This document shows positions 6,101-8,845 of a DNA stretch of 8,845 nucleotides, piece by piece; positions within the stretch are counted from its first letter, which is position 1; each line of letters starts with the position of its first letter. Position numbers and translations under genes: made by a program. Under the pieces are notes generated by a model. It was not told the origin of the DNA. It saw only the letters and a program-made list of their open reading frames with translations, and made no database searches. The DNA is from an uncultured Christensenellaceae bacterium. Lineage in GTDB: Bacteria > Bacillota > Clostridia > Christensenellales > Borkfalkiaceae. The stretch lies in NCBI GenBank assembly GCA_910588645.1, contig CAJUOY010000030.1, positions 1-8,845 on the forward strand, written 5' to 3'.

Positions 6101-8845
6101 CAATGCGTTGTCGTCCGTCAGAACCGTCACTTCTCGGCTGCTGCCCGCGCCAACTTCGCCCAGATAATAGTCCGGATTCTCGCAAACAAAGTAGTCCTCT
6201 ACATTCGCGTCAGGCATATAGTCTCCGAAGCCTACCGTCAACGGACCGAGACTGTCGCGCGTTACCCCGAACTGATTGCCGCCTGTTAGCGCTCCGCCCA
6301 GCGTGATCTTCGCGCTGTCGGAGCTTAAGTATATGTTAGACGTCTTGTCGCCGTCCGATTTGTTGCCAGTGATCTTCGCGTCGCCGCTTATGCTCAGTTG
6401 CCCCGTGCTCTCTACGTACACGCCGCCACCCTTGCCCGCGCTGTAATTTTCTTCGATACTGCCGCCGCTCATTATCAAAGAGCCCGCAGCATTTACTCCG
6501 CCTGCGTTCTCCGTGGACGTTGACGTGTTTCCCGTCACTGTGCCGCCTTCGAGTATCAAAGTGCCGCCGTTCGAGATATATATTCCGCCCGTGCCGTTAC
6601 TGTAGCCGCCCGTGATCTTGCCCCCGCCCACGCTGTCTATAATCCTCAGCGTGCCCGCTACATAGATTACAGAGCCGTTCGTGCGCATTTCTTCCAGTGC
6701 GCGGTCTACCGTCCGACCGCGTAAATCCAGGATTATGCTCGCGCCCGCCGGTACGTACAGCCTGCCGTTTGAATAGCCTACGTCCTCGCCGAACGCCGTA
6801 CCGTATGTCTGGTTCGGCTGTGCCGTCCAGTCCTCGTGCAGATACACCGTCTTAGGGTTGCCGTTGTCAGCCAAACTCGATTTTACCGCGTACGACCAGT
6901 TCAAAGAGCCGTTGTAACAGCCCAACGATCCCTCACGTACGCCATCTATTTCCTCTTCCTCGATGAAATACGTACTGCTGTCCGGCTTGAATACCGTCTT
7001 TGCGTGCGCTACGTTCTTGTATGCGCCCGCGCCTTCGCCGCCGGAACCGTAACCCTCCGTAAACCTGCCGATCGTTGTGATCGCCAATCCGATCTCCGAG
7101 CCACCTAAGTTGCCCAAAACCCGAACTGTGGGCGCGTCGCCCAACATATACAGGTTGCTCACGCCGCCCGAGACAGAGTTCTGATTGTCCTTTACCACTA
7201 TCTTTCCCGATATCCCAAGCTTGCCGTTTAATCCGATATACATTCCGCCGCGGCCCGTGATCGCCGTTGCCGTATTCGTATTTACATTGAGGACTTTCGC
7301 CGAAAGCTCACCGTTGCTGTACACGCCGCCCGTTACCGTGCCCGTGTTGCCGGTTACGATCACGTCGTTTAACTTTACGTCCGTGTTTATGTCAGCATAG
7401 ATACCGCCCGCCGCGTTGTTGCCAGTTGCCGCGTTCCGCGCGCCTTCAGCCGCGTCTGTGCTGCCGATGCTTACACGCGTTACCGTTAACTTGCCGTTCT
7501 CGATGACGACGATTGCTCCGCCCGAATTGTTGCTGTTGTTGTTGCCGCCCGCGATTATTCCACGCTCGCGCGTTGACGGCACTACTCCGTCCGGAACCTG
7601 TATCCCCGAATCTATCGAGCCGCTGTCTATGATTGTAAGCTCGCCCGCCACGTAGAACACGTAGCCGTTCGCCCTGGCGTTTTCCAGATTGCGGTCTACC
7701 TTGTAGCCCTTTAAATCCAGTATTATGCTCGCCCCGACCGGTACGTATAATCCGCCGTTAAGATAACCCGTTGTGTTCCCGAACGACGTCGTATACGTAT
7801 CGCTCGGCTTGGCTTCCCAGTCCTGATACAACGTTACTGTCTTTGTTGCGCCGTGCTCCGCTAAGCTCGCCTGTACCGCCGTCGACCAGTTGATCTCGTT
7901 ATCGAAGCTCACGATTGCCGCTTCCATATCCACGCCGCTGCGCACTGTAACTACCATCGATAACGGACTGTCCGCCGTGAAGTACTGCGTGGGCTCGACT
8001 ACGGGACTGACTACCGCGTTACGCGCGCCGTAGCCCGTTGTGATCTCGCTGATTGCCGTACGCGTTACGCCGATTGCCGCGCCTTCGTACAGCATCCCCA
8101 CGATCTCGATCTTCATCTCGTCGTTCGCAAAGTATACGTTAGATGCTTTTTCCGAGCCGTTTACGTTCTCCTGGATGTACGCCGTGCCCGCTATACGCAG
8201 ACTGCCGCCCGCAGGTACGTACACGCCGCCCGCAACAGGAGCTTTGTTCGCCTTTACTGAGCCCCCGCCCATTGTAAAGTTCACTGTGCAGTACACGCCG
8301 CCTGCGCTCAATGCCGACGTCGCTGTGTTGCCCGAGATCTCGCCCGTTAGAATTTCCAAGTCCTTGGTTGTATAGATTCCGCCCGCCTGCGCCCCGCTGT
8401 TGCCTGTTACTGTAATCTCGCCGCTGACGTTTATCTGCCCCAAGGCGTAGATGCCGCCCGCGCCCGCTGTGCCACTTGAACTGTTACCGCTGATCTCGCA
8501 GTCCTCTAAGCCGACTGCGTTCCCTTCCCAAACGTATATGCCACCTGCGCTCGTTGTGCCCGTTGCCGTATTGTTTTCTATGGTACAGTTGGAGAAAACT
8601 ATATCAGAGTTCGTATTTGCAAATACCAAAATTCCGCCGACAATCGTACCTTCGTTTTCCGCTATCGTGAGTCCGTTTAATCTTACGTAAGGTGATTGAT
8701 ATATGTATATCCCCGCGCAGCCCACTCGGCTGTTTGTAGCATAACCCGTAGCCGTATTTTCCAGAACACTTCCGCCGTTGATAGTTACGTTCGTACAGCC
8801 TGAACTCGAATATAATCCTCCCACATTTACAGCCGAATTTCCAAT
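2..8845 (-). CDS. Giant modular surface protein, internal fragment (beta-helix blocks followed by Ig-like/MBG-YDG repeats)
   Basis: The minus strand is open over 2,948 codons from 8845 to 2. Frame was checked at more than 25 anchor codons and never shifts. No start with upstream signals and no stop is present, so the gene is partial at both ends and its product exceeds about 2,950 residues. Residues 1-1628 hold five parallel beta-helix blocks, each with a conserved linker and four with a conserved lead-in. Residues 1629-2948 hold about fifteen Ig-like domains. Composition is rich in Gly, Thr, Asn, Val and Ala, with only about 15 Cys. No catalytic motif was recognised. From family knowledge such proteins are exported and displayed on the cell surface, often as adhesins or carbohydrate- or host-facing structures; that role is inferred. 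Signal peptide, LPXTG, S-layer or membrane anchor would lie outside the window. I am very sure of the coding call and much less sure of the function. Confidence 0.96.
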   Translation of the reverse strand, partial: MGNSAVNVGGLYSSSGCTNVTINGGSVLENTATGYATNSRVGCAGIYIYQSPYVRLNGLTIAENEGTIVGGILVFANTNSDIVFSNCTIENNTATGTTSAGGIYVWEGNAVGLEDCEISGNSSSGTAGAGGIYALGQINVSGEITVTGNSGAQAGGIYTTKDLEILTGEISGNTATSALSAGGVYCTVNFTMGGGSVKANKAPVAGGVYVPAGGSLRIAGTAYIQENVNGSEKASNVYFANDEMKIEIVGMLYEGAAIGVTRTAISEITTGYGARNAVVSPVVEPTQYFTADSPLSMVVTVRSGVDMEAAIVSFDNEINWSTAVQASLAEHGATKTVTLYQDWEAKPSDTYTTSFGNTTGYLNGGLYVPVGASIILDLKGYKVDRNLENARANGYVFYVAGELTIIDSGSIDSGIQVPDGVVPSTRERGIIAGGNNNSNNSGGAIVVIENGKLTVTRVSIGSTDAAEGARNAATGNNAAGGIYADINTDVKLNDVIVTGNTGTVTGGVYSNGELSAKVLNVNTNTATAITGRGGMYIGLNGKLGISGKIVVKDNQNSVSGGVSNLYMLGDAPTVRVLGNLGGSEIGLAITTIGRFTEGYGSGGEGAGAYKNVAHAKTVFKPDSSTYFIEEEEIDGVREGSLGCYNGSLNWSYAVKSSLADNGNPKTVYLHEDWTAQPNQTYGTAFGEDVGYSNGRLYVPAGASIILDLRGRTVDRALEEMRTNGSVIYVAGTLRIIDSVGGGKITGGYSNGTGGIYISNGGTLILEGGTVTGNTSTSTENAGGVNAAGSLIMSGGSIEENYSAGKGGGVYVESTGQLSISGDAKITGNKSDGDKTSNIYLSSDSAKITLGGALTGGNQFGVTRDSLGPLTVGFGDYMPDANVEDYFVCENPDYYLGEVGAGSSREVTVLTDDNALNWSYAVKMSLAQNGAQWTVKLTGDWNAEPDSVYYSKSFGPDSLPGYSNGALYVPEGANIVLDLNGFTVDRGLKKDGVLTSARTNGYVIHVGGKFRLEDNSTSGTGIVTGGWNQTASRAGGVYIAVGGEFTQAGGNITENESTGTASAGGVYVGGTFTMIGGSVTNNIGAYGGVYIPAESEFNVGGSLEIYDNKKADDSLSNVYMVSTTGIINVVSRLDNTHPIGVTRSGLGVFTYQYGPDNNSPGVNPNTKFVSEDPLYEVDGDNVRGYYEGVMTTENNAMNWDYAVQNSLKNNGLQQTFTMHSDWTAESNRSYATAFGTAKDCYINGGLYVPKGADIILDLNSYVLDRALTGVRSNGYVIYVEGVLRITDLTDEHSGRITGGRNNSGGACVVVGPGGKVIFENGTMTGNTGSTSGAVHVRGSFTMGGGTITGNTGTNAGGVYVDSSAGSEFIMTGGHITDNRATHGGGVYVAGGVFAMNKADDSSETNGVISDNNGLAGGVYVASGARFELSWGTITGNNGTSVGGVYVVNSATAYMEMSGGVISENTGISSGGVYDAGVFDMIGGVIRGNIASGTSKTTGGGSGVYIPATGTFTMTGGEITGNIGMNGVRAYSSAILNMGGTAKVNGNETNTGEPCNVYITIPSRLINIVSEFVREEASIYVTRDVAGVFTNGYWQENTILPMMVFSSDSASTAVSVTYVDNGDGPKMEGSMGIPVQKPVMQSSPVYNGKEQVIITDYNDKYMRVDGPPTGVYVRGSDLTAINVGEYTVDFELLPGYCWSDGSNSVYSINVRIKPIIVTIVWDGDSFVYDGEEHAPTARAEGLLDGDVCAVTVSGAKVEAGTGYIATAQALSNENYALYDPDDEEGVDQDNPQSFLPTHKFDIVASEITAEITTTDARYGEALKLETEVRLSNGAVTKNHGAVTYYQVLNTGMDREEVEIENGILIPDGVGPVTVYAVIAATNNTGSARTADTVIGVDRGVSPLEFAEGKDSAVYGETIDLAVSDYAHNEGITISYEVTDGTGSLELLNDNMFRAVRAGSVTVIVRATGNDYYYDTEVELTFTVRQKPVTLNWSEEEYTYDGYVHIPTAEIDASTFEFDDSGKVGVTVGGGQTEAGTHTARAVYLTGTAEDRETYKNYTVEGGHGISREFVINKALISVKLKVDETEQSILATYGEDKELEVSIGANLYNRVNFEYDVTDRFTAADIEYQIAPYINGVHPKDEDFTAIDGNILTPPGAGTFVIRVYVRETDNFLASNTEGNWAEAVLRVAKGVAKLELGTTEYEYGTPTEVEVLGTEEAALKFRAMDISGETGTGAFGLNTNIFTGLHAGKIRFVIEMSESANFLKHTYSIDVDVIPRELKIDWSENRDLVYNGNQQIPEYTTNILPNDERYIGVSWQGAVNVGTGYQGTITGLVAKDPSYNGYLVNYTLGQNSSGYIKTFNILPVRLTINWRETVFEYTGNPILPVAEFGGVVVNTTCDPIIEAYDPETDKAIDAIDADEATPYHARITGFGNPNYSLDGIPKDELETLFTIKKANLIIRLAEDRVKYGKPVTLKAICTNKNDVVISDVGDISFMFLKTLGDIGDIDGNELTPTAIGTDMLRIDITGNDNVNANSASYPFTIELGDAPLKFEHGAAVYGTEYTINFVNNVENAQLSNIRFEDGTGSAHSVNGLTVMPTRAGTLKVYVTTSETKHYAGGEMLFELNILPRQVELEWDNLELTYDGTKQKPTATVKADSLVFNDQVDVTEITGEEINAGSYIATAKALSSGNYTLVAVTELADGSVEYSDEYPQAGFIINRADVADAEITNTGFVYGTPDQVIVTGNVGKGQIVYGVINGTGSAIISDTGLLTPVGAGTITVTVFIQATNNYNSREITKVLMISRGTSALDLIEKETVYGTDLELAVTGFSDDKYISYEIEAGGSGEAEITGKVFKPVRAGTVNVHIVVEDTPDYSGGEATVAVTILPYMVELEWDIPTTAYTYNGVEQYPVARATNLIGDDECEVIVDGAKNVGKHTATAVSLSNPNYTLA
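197..439 (-). other. Ig-like domain Vb4 (residues 2803-2883)
   Basis: SALDLIE, TVYGTDLELAVTG, ISYEIEAGGSGEAEI, VFKPVRAGTVNVHIVV and a closing VAVTILPY. It shares ISYE...FxxVRAGxV with Vb1, which supports a common triplet ancestor. Confidence 0.76.
440..694 (-). other. Ig-like domain Va4 (residues 2718-2802)
   Basis: ITNTGFVYGTPDQVIVTG, IVYGVINGTGSAII, GLLTPVGAGTITVTVFI and ATNNYNSRE. It is the cleanest Va copy, with the full LTPxGAGT...ATNNY signature. Confidence 0.76.
695..970 (-). other. YDG/MBG-like domain Y5 (residues 2626-2717)
   Basis: PRQVELEW, LTYDGTKQKPTATVKADSL, a D-Q-V-D-V-T strand, EINAGSYIATAKALSSGNYTL and a closing GFIINRA. This is the most canonical YDG-type copy in the window and a useful query for profile searches. 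Confidence 0.8.
971..1216 (-). other. Ig-like domain Vb3 (residues 2544-2625)
   Basis: APLKFEHG, AVYGTEYTINFV, IRFEDGTGSAHSV, GLTVMPTRAGTLKVYV and a closing LFELNILPR. The DGTGS strand and the P-T-R-A-G-T motif match Vb1 and Vb4. Confidence 0.72.
1217..1489 (-). other. Ig-like domain Va3 (residues 2453-2543)
   Basis: ANLIIRL, VKYGKPVTLKAIC, ISFMFLKTLGD, GNELTPTAIGTDMLRIDI and TGNDN. It keeps the LTP motif, but GAGT is replaced by AIGT. It lies between Y4 and Vb3 as expected for the triplet. Confidence 0.68.
1490..1762 (-). other. YDG/MBG-like domain Y4 (residues 2362-2452)
   Basis: PVRLTINW, FEYTGNPILPVAEFGG, a Cys in NTTCDPII, YHARITGFGNPNYSL and LFTIKKA. The YDG motif is YTG here, and the region before NPNYSL holds an Asp-rich loop (DAIDADEA). 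It is adjacent to Y3, an order found nowhere else in the array. Confidence 0.72.
1763..2026 (-). other. YDG/MBG-like domain Y3 (residues 2274-2361)
   Basis: PRELKIDW, LVYNGNQQIPEY, IGVSWQGAVNVGTGYQGTI and VNYTL are present, and it closes with IKTFNILP. It is followed directly by another Y domain instead of the expected Va-Vb pair. Confidence 0.74.
2027..2281 (-). other. Ig-like domain Vb2, divergent (residues 2189-2273)
   Basis: It has AKLELG, YEYGTPTEVEV, LKFRAMDISGE, IFTGLHAGKIRFVIEM and a closing YSIDVDVIPR. The usual VRAGT is changed to LHAGK, so this is the least typical Vb copy. It lies next to the break in the triplet pattern. Confidence 0.66.
2282..2632 (-). other. Ig-like domain Va2, enlarged (residues 2072-2188)
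   Basis: At about 117 residues this is the longest rod domain. It has ISVKLKV, ATYGEDKELEV, IEYQIAPYING, GNILTPPGAGTFVIRVYV and ETDNF. Extra length sits around the YNRVNFEYDVTDRF segment and the HPKDEDF loop. The LTPPGAGT motif places it in class Va. Confidence 0.7.
2633..2896 (-). other. YDG/MBG-like domain Y2 (residues 1984-2071)
   Basis: KPVTLNW, YTYDGYVHIPTA, VGVTVGGGQTEAGTHTARAVYL and YKNYTVEGGHG, then FVINKA into the next domain. It is a standard Y-class domain with a slightly longer loop before the NYTV strand. Confidence 0.76.
2897..3151 (-). other. Ig-like domain Vb1 (residues 1899-1983)
   Basis: SPLEF opens the domain, followed by AVYGETIDLAV, ISYEVTDGTGSLEL, MFRAVRAGSVTVIVRATGND and a closing ELTFTVRQK. 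The F-x-x-V-R-A-G-[ST] motif defines class Vb and separates it from the preceding Va domain. Confidence 0.72.
3152..3442 (-). other. Ig-like domain Va1 (residues 1802-1898)
   Basis: It contains ARYGEALKLE, a VTYYQV strand, GILIPDGVGPVTVYAVI and ATNNTG. It belongs to the Va class (YG...G.L.P.G.GT...ATNN). It is about 97 residues long because of an extra loop after the YG strand. Confidence 0.7.
3443..3715 (-). other. YDG/MBG-like domain Y1 (residues 1711-1801)
   Basis: It opens KPIIVTIVW and carries FVYDGEEHAPTA, GDVCAVTVSGA, GTGYIATAQALSNENYAL and an Asp/Glu-rich loop (DPDDEEGVDQDN). The W...YDG...GA...YxATA...NxNYxL order matches the YDG/MBG class of bacterial Ig-like repeats. It starts the first full Y-Va-Vb triplet. 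Confidence 0.78.
3716..3961 (-). other. Ig-like domain Y0, divergent junction domain (residues 1629-1710)
   Basis: First domain of the rod. It has VYNGKEQ, then INVGEYTVDFELLPGYCWSDGS and a last strand Y-S-I-N-V-R-I-K. The NGKEQ...GxYTVxFxLxxGYxWSDGS pattern is a familiar bacterial surface Ig-like type and differs from the W...YDG domains that follow. It may adapt the helix region to the rod. Confidence 0.7.
3962..4195 (-). other. Terminal linker 5 between beta-helix region and Ig rod (residues 1551-1628)
   Basis: It keeps the linker order: CNVYITIP, L-I-N-I-V, SIYVTRDVAGVFTNGYW. It is not followed by another lead-in. Instead it passes through ILPMMVFSSDSAS and VSVTYVDNGDGP into the first Ig-like domain. 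It therefore marks the end of the beta-helix cassettes. Confidence 0.7.
4196..4949 (-). other. Beta-helix block 4, about 9 turns (residues 1299-1550)
   Basis: The longest and most regular block. Turns are marked by SGGACVV, SGAVHV, AGGVYVD, GGGVYVA, AGGVYVA, VGGVYVV, SGGVYDA, GSGVYIP and GVRAYS. The usual pattern per turn is F-x-M-x-G-G-x-I-T-G-N-x-G, then GGVYV. Two cores are identical over 19 bases (4588-4606 and 4768-4786), exactly 60 codons apart. One turn is interrupted by a polar Lys/Asp/Ser-rich insert (NKADDSSETNG). G+C is the highest sampled in the window, about 65-72% per line around 4261-4380. No recognised catalytic site is visible, so this is called a structural or binding solenoid. 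Confidence 0.85.
4950..5272 (-). repeat. Beta-helix lead-in, copy 4 (residues 1192-1299)
   Basis: Landmarks are MNWDYAV, NSLKNNG, T-F-T-M, DWTA, TAFGT, NGGLYVPKGADIILDL, VLDR, RSNGYVIYV and VLRITD, then RITGG. It differs most in its first third (Met for Leu, Asp for Ser in the NW motif), while the LYVP...LDL core is as well kept as in the others. It opens the longest beta-helix block. Confidence 0.82.
5273..5509 (-). other. Inter-block linker 4 (SNVYM...IGVTR type; residues 1113-1191)
   Basis: It starts SLSNVYMVSTTG, has an I-I-N-V-V strand, then PIGVTR and GVFTYQYG, a Pro/Asn-rich segment (DNNSPGVNPNTKF), and a short acidic part before ENNAMNWDYAV. It matches the common linker order and separates block 3 from lead-in copy 4. 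Confidence 0.7.
5510..5771 (-). other. Beta-helix block 3, about 3 turns (residues 1025-1112)
   Basis: Three turns are marked by AGGVYIA, AGGVYVG and YGGVYIP, with strands such as EFTQAGGNITEN and TFTMIGGSVTNN between them. The repeat core at 5644-5659 shares 16 identical bases with GGVYV cores in block 4. The block ends in a Lys/Asp-rich stretch (DNKKADDS) that leads into SNVYM. Confidence 0.8.
5772..6115 (-). repeat. Beta-helix lead-in, copy 3 (residues 911-1025)
   Basis: Landmarks are LNWSYAV, MSLAQNG, T-V-K-L, DWNA, KSFGP, NGALYVPEGANIVLDL, TVDR, RTNGYVIHV and KFRLED, then GIVTGG. Relative to copy 2 it has a few extra residues after FGP (DSLPG) and after VDR (LKKDGVLTSA). These length differences fall in loops and leave the strand pattern intact. 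Confidence 0.82.
6116..6343 (-). other. Inter-block linker 3 (SNIYL...FGVTR type; residues 835-910)
   Basis: It begins TSNIYLSSDSAKITLGG, followed by LTGGNQFGVTR and a segment ending in FGDYMPDA, then a YFVCENPDYYLG patch, and passes into DDNALNWSYAV. The order NIYL, ITLGG, LTGG and GVTR is the clearest version of the linker consensus in the window and can serve as its reference copy. Confidence 0.72.
6344..6607 (-). other. Beta-helix block 2, about 3 turns (residues 747-834)
   Basis: A short block with turns marked by TGGIYIS, AGGVNAA and GGGVYVE. The second has Asn in place of the usual Tyr. Intervening strands follow the pattern L-I-x-[SE]-G-G, then TGN or EEN, as in the longest block. 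It ends at DKTSNIYL, where linker 3 begins. With lead-in copy 2 and linker 3 it forms an 801-base cassette (6916-6116). Confidence 0.8.
6608..6916 (-). repeat. Beta-helix lead-in, copy 2 (residues 644-746)
   Basis: Landmarks in order are LNWSYAV, SSLADNG, T-V-Y-L, DWTA, TAFGE, NGRLYVPAGASIILDL, TVDR, RTNGSVIYV and TLRIID, ending at KITGG. This is the most compact copy, about 103 residues. Its LNWSYAVK region is identical over 23 bases (6882-6904) to copy 3 (6081-6103), 801 bases away, which points to recent duplication or gene conversion between copies. Confidence 0.82.
6917..7162 (-). other. Inter-block linker 2 (SNLYM... type; residues 562-643)
   Basis: It opens with SNLYMLGD, has a V-R-V-L-G-N-L strand, and carries EIGLAITTIGRFTEGYG where other linkers have (I)xVTR...GxFTxGY. 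The VTR motif is therefore replaced by LAITT. A Gly-rich patch (GSGGEGAGAY) and an acidic run (EEEE) follow before the next lead-in. It occupies the same place as the other linkers, at the end of a beta-helix block. Confidence 0.68.
7163..7545 (-). other. Beta-helix block 1, about 4 turns (residues 434-561)
   Basis: Four turns are recognisable by SGGAIVV, AGGIYAD, TGGVYSN and RGGMYIG. They are less regular than in the other blocks, with an insertion rich in Ala, Gly and Arg (around STDAAEGARNAATG) between the first and second. The block follows lead-in copy 1 directly and ends at GGVSNLYM, the start of the next linker. Together these make a 990-base cassette (7906-6917). Confidence 0.78.
7526..7543 (-). 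repeat. Short Asn-coding triplet tract
   Basis: On the plus strand this is a run of GTT-type triplets broken by one GCT, encoding N-N-N-S-N-N at the start of beta-helix block 1. It stays in frame, so slippage would add or remove whole Asn residues. It is too short to claim phase variation. Confidence 0.6.
7546..7906 (-). repeat. Beta-helix lead-in, copy 1 (residues 314-434)
   Basis: First of four lead-in copies. Shared landmarks are INWSTAV, ASLAEHG, a T-V-T-L strand, DWEA, TSFGN, NGGLYVPVGASIILDL, KVDR, RANGYVFYV and ELTIID. The hydrophobic LYVP...ILDL...VFYV pattern looks like the first irregular turns of the following beta-helix, so this is likely an N-terminal cap. This copy departs from the others at its end. 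Where the others reach ITGG or VTGG soon after the last strand, it has an extra stretch (SIDSGIQVPDGVVPSTRERG) before IIAGGNN. Confidence 0.8.
7907..8158 (-). other. Inter-block linker 1 (SNVYF...IGVTR type; residues 230-313)
   Basis: The linker opens with SNVYFAND, continues through I-E-I-V-G-M-L and IGVTR, then GYGAR, and ends just before the INWSTAV lead-in. The same order, S-N-[VI]-Y, a short hydrophobic strand, [IFY]xVTR and an aromatic/Gly stretch, closes every beta-helix block in the window. It probably forms the C-terminal cap of block 0 or a small domain linking blocks. No enzyme motif is visible. Known gut surface proteins carry similar NVYL...IGVT segments after GGVY repeats, which supports the call but gives no function. 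Confidence 0.7.
8159..8845 (-). other. Beta-helix block 0, about 8 turns (residues 1-229)
   Basis: This is the N-terminal-most visible part and is cut by the window edge, so more turns may precede it. Eight turns carry GG[LIV]Y or a close variant, with the Tyr or its equivalent at residues 12, 47, 73, 104, 133, 158, 185 and 209. Spacing runs from 24 to 35 residues, which fits turns of a right-handed parallel beta-helix. Turns typically continue into [TS]-G-N or E-N-N. Five of the protein's roughly 15 cysteines are here (17, 43, 87, 116, 186). Cys87 and Cys116 sit at the same place in adjacent turns, 17 residues before the Tyr. The outermost 265 bases are lower in G+C than the rest. The lead-in element that opens later blocks is not seen and would lie upstream. 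Confidence 0.85.

Larger units (their letters stand above)
3962..7906 (-). repeat. Four tandem lead-in/beta-helix/linker cassettes
   Basis: Cassettes start at the [LIM]NW motif at 7906, 6916, 6115 and 5272, with lengths of 990, 801, 843 and 1,311 bases. Lead-in and linker vary by only a few residues in length, while the beta-helix core has about 4, 3, 3 and 9 turns. Length change is therefore concentrated in the repetitive core. Confidence 0.82.

Noticed and set aside
5805..6185. 126-codon minus-strand ORF (and a similar one at 3456-3764)
   Set aside because: It lies in another frame of the same strand as the giant gene; the Arg/Gly-rich product shows no motif, and the main frame is intact across it.
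3962..8845. Pectate-lyase-like enzyme or chlamydial Pmp/autotransporter passenger
   Set aside because: The fold class is similar, but no catalytic residue cluster was recognised, the GGA(I/L/V)-FxxN repeat of Pmps is not the pattern here, and no outer-membrane barrel is in view.

Overview
The whole window lies inside one giant protein-coding gene on the minus strand. Read in the frame whose codons end at position 8845, the reverse complement stays open from 8845 down to 2. That gives 2,948 codons with no stop and no frameshift seen, and the gene runs off both edges. Neither the start codon and export signal (beyond 8845) nor the stop codon and any cell-wall anchor (below 2) is present. I found no second gene, RNA gene, promoter, terminator, mobile element or CRISPR array. 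Residue numbers below are relative to the window, with residue 1 at 8845-8843.

The protein is a modular, repetitive protein of the kind expected on a cell surface. Its N-terminal half (8845-3962) is a series of right-handed parallel beta-helix blocks built from turns carrying G-G-[VI]-Y and a following [TS]-G-N. The blocks hold about 8, 4, 3, 3 and 9 such turns. Each is followed by a conserved linker of the form NVY...(I)xVTR...G. Four blocks are also preceded by a conserved lead-in of about 105-120 residues: LNWSYAV...DW...NGxLYVPxGAxIxLDL...VDR...NGYVI. Lead-in, helix and linker together form a cassette repeated four times (7906-6917, 6916-6116, 6115-5273, 5272-3962).

The C-terminal half (3961-2) is a rod of about fifteen Ig-like or MBG/YDG-like domains. 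They fall into three classes: Y (W...YDG...AGxYxAxAxxLxNxNYxL), Va (YG...G.LTPxGAGT...T.N) and Vb (VYG...FxPxRAGT...). They are ordered Y0, Y1-Va-Vb, Y2-Va-Vb, Y3, Y4-Va-Vb, Y5-Va-Vb, Y6, a three-domain higher-order repeat with one break in phase at Y3/Y4. The likely architecture is a beta-helix tip or ligand-facing region carried on an Ig stalk. This is inferred from domain order only.

The organism cannot be fixed from this window. Giant ORFs that combine GGVY beta-helix turns with MBG/YDG-type repeats are, from general knowledge, common in uncultivated gut Clostridia, so an anaerobic Firmicute is the first guess (low confidence). G+C is moderately high but uneven: about 65-72% in sampled lines of the GGVY-rich block near 4300, and about 46% over the N-terminal-most 265 bases.

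The apparent long plus-strand ORFs are shadows of this gene. The most notable points are the gene's size, the three-domain super-repeat, the variable turn number between constant flanks, and repeat identity at DNA level that could feed recombination. I see no evidence for a new enzymatic, defence or RNA system.
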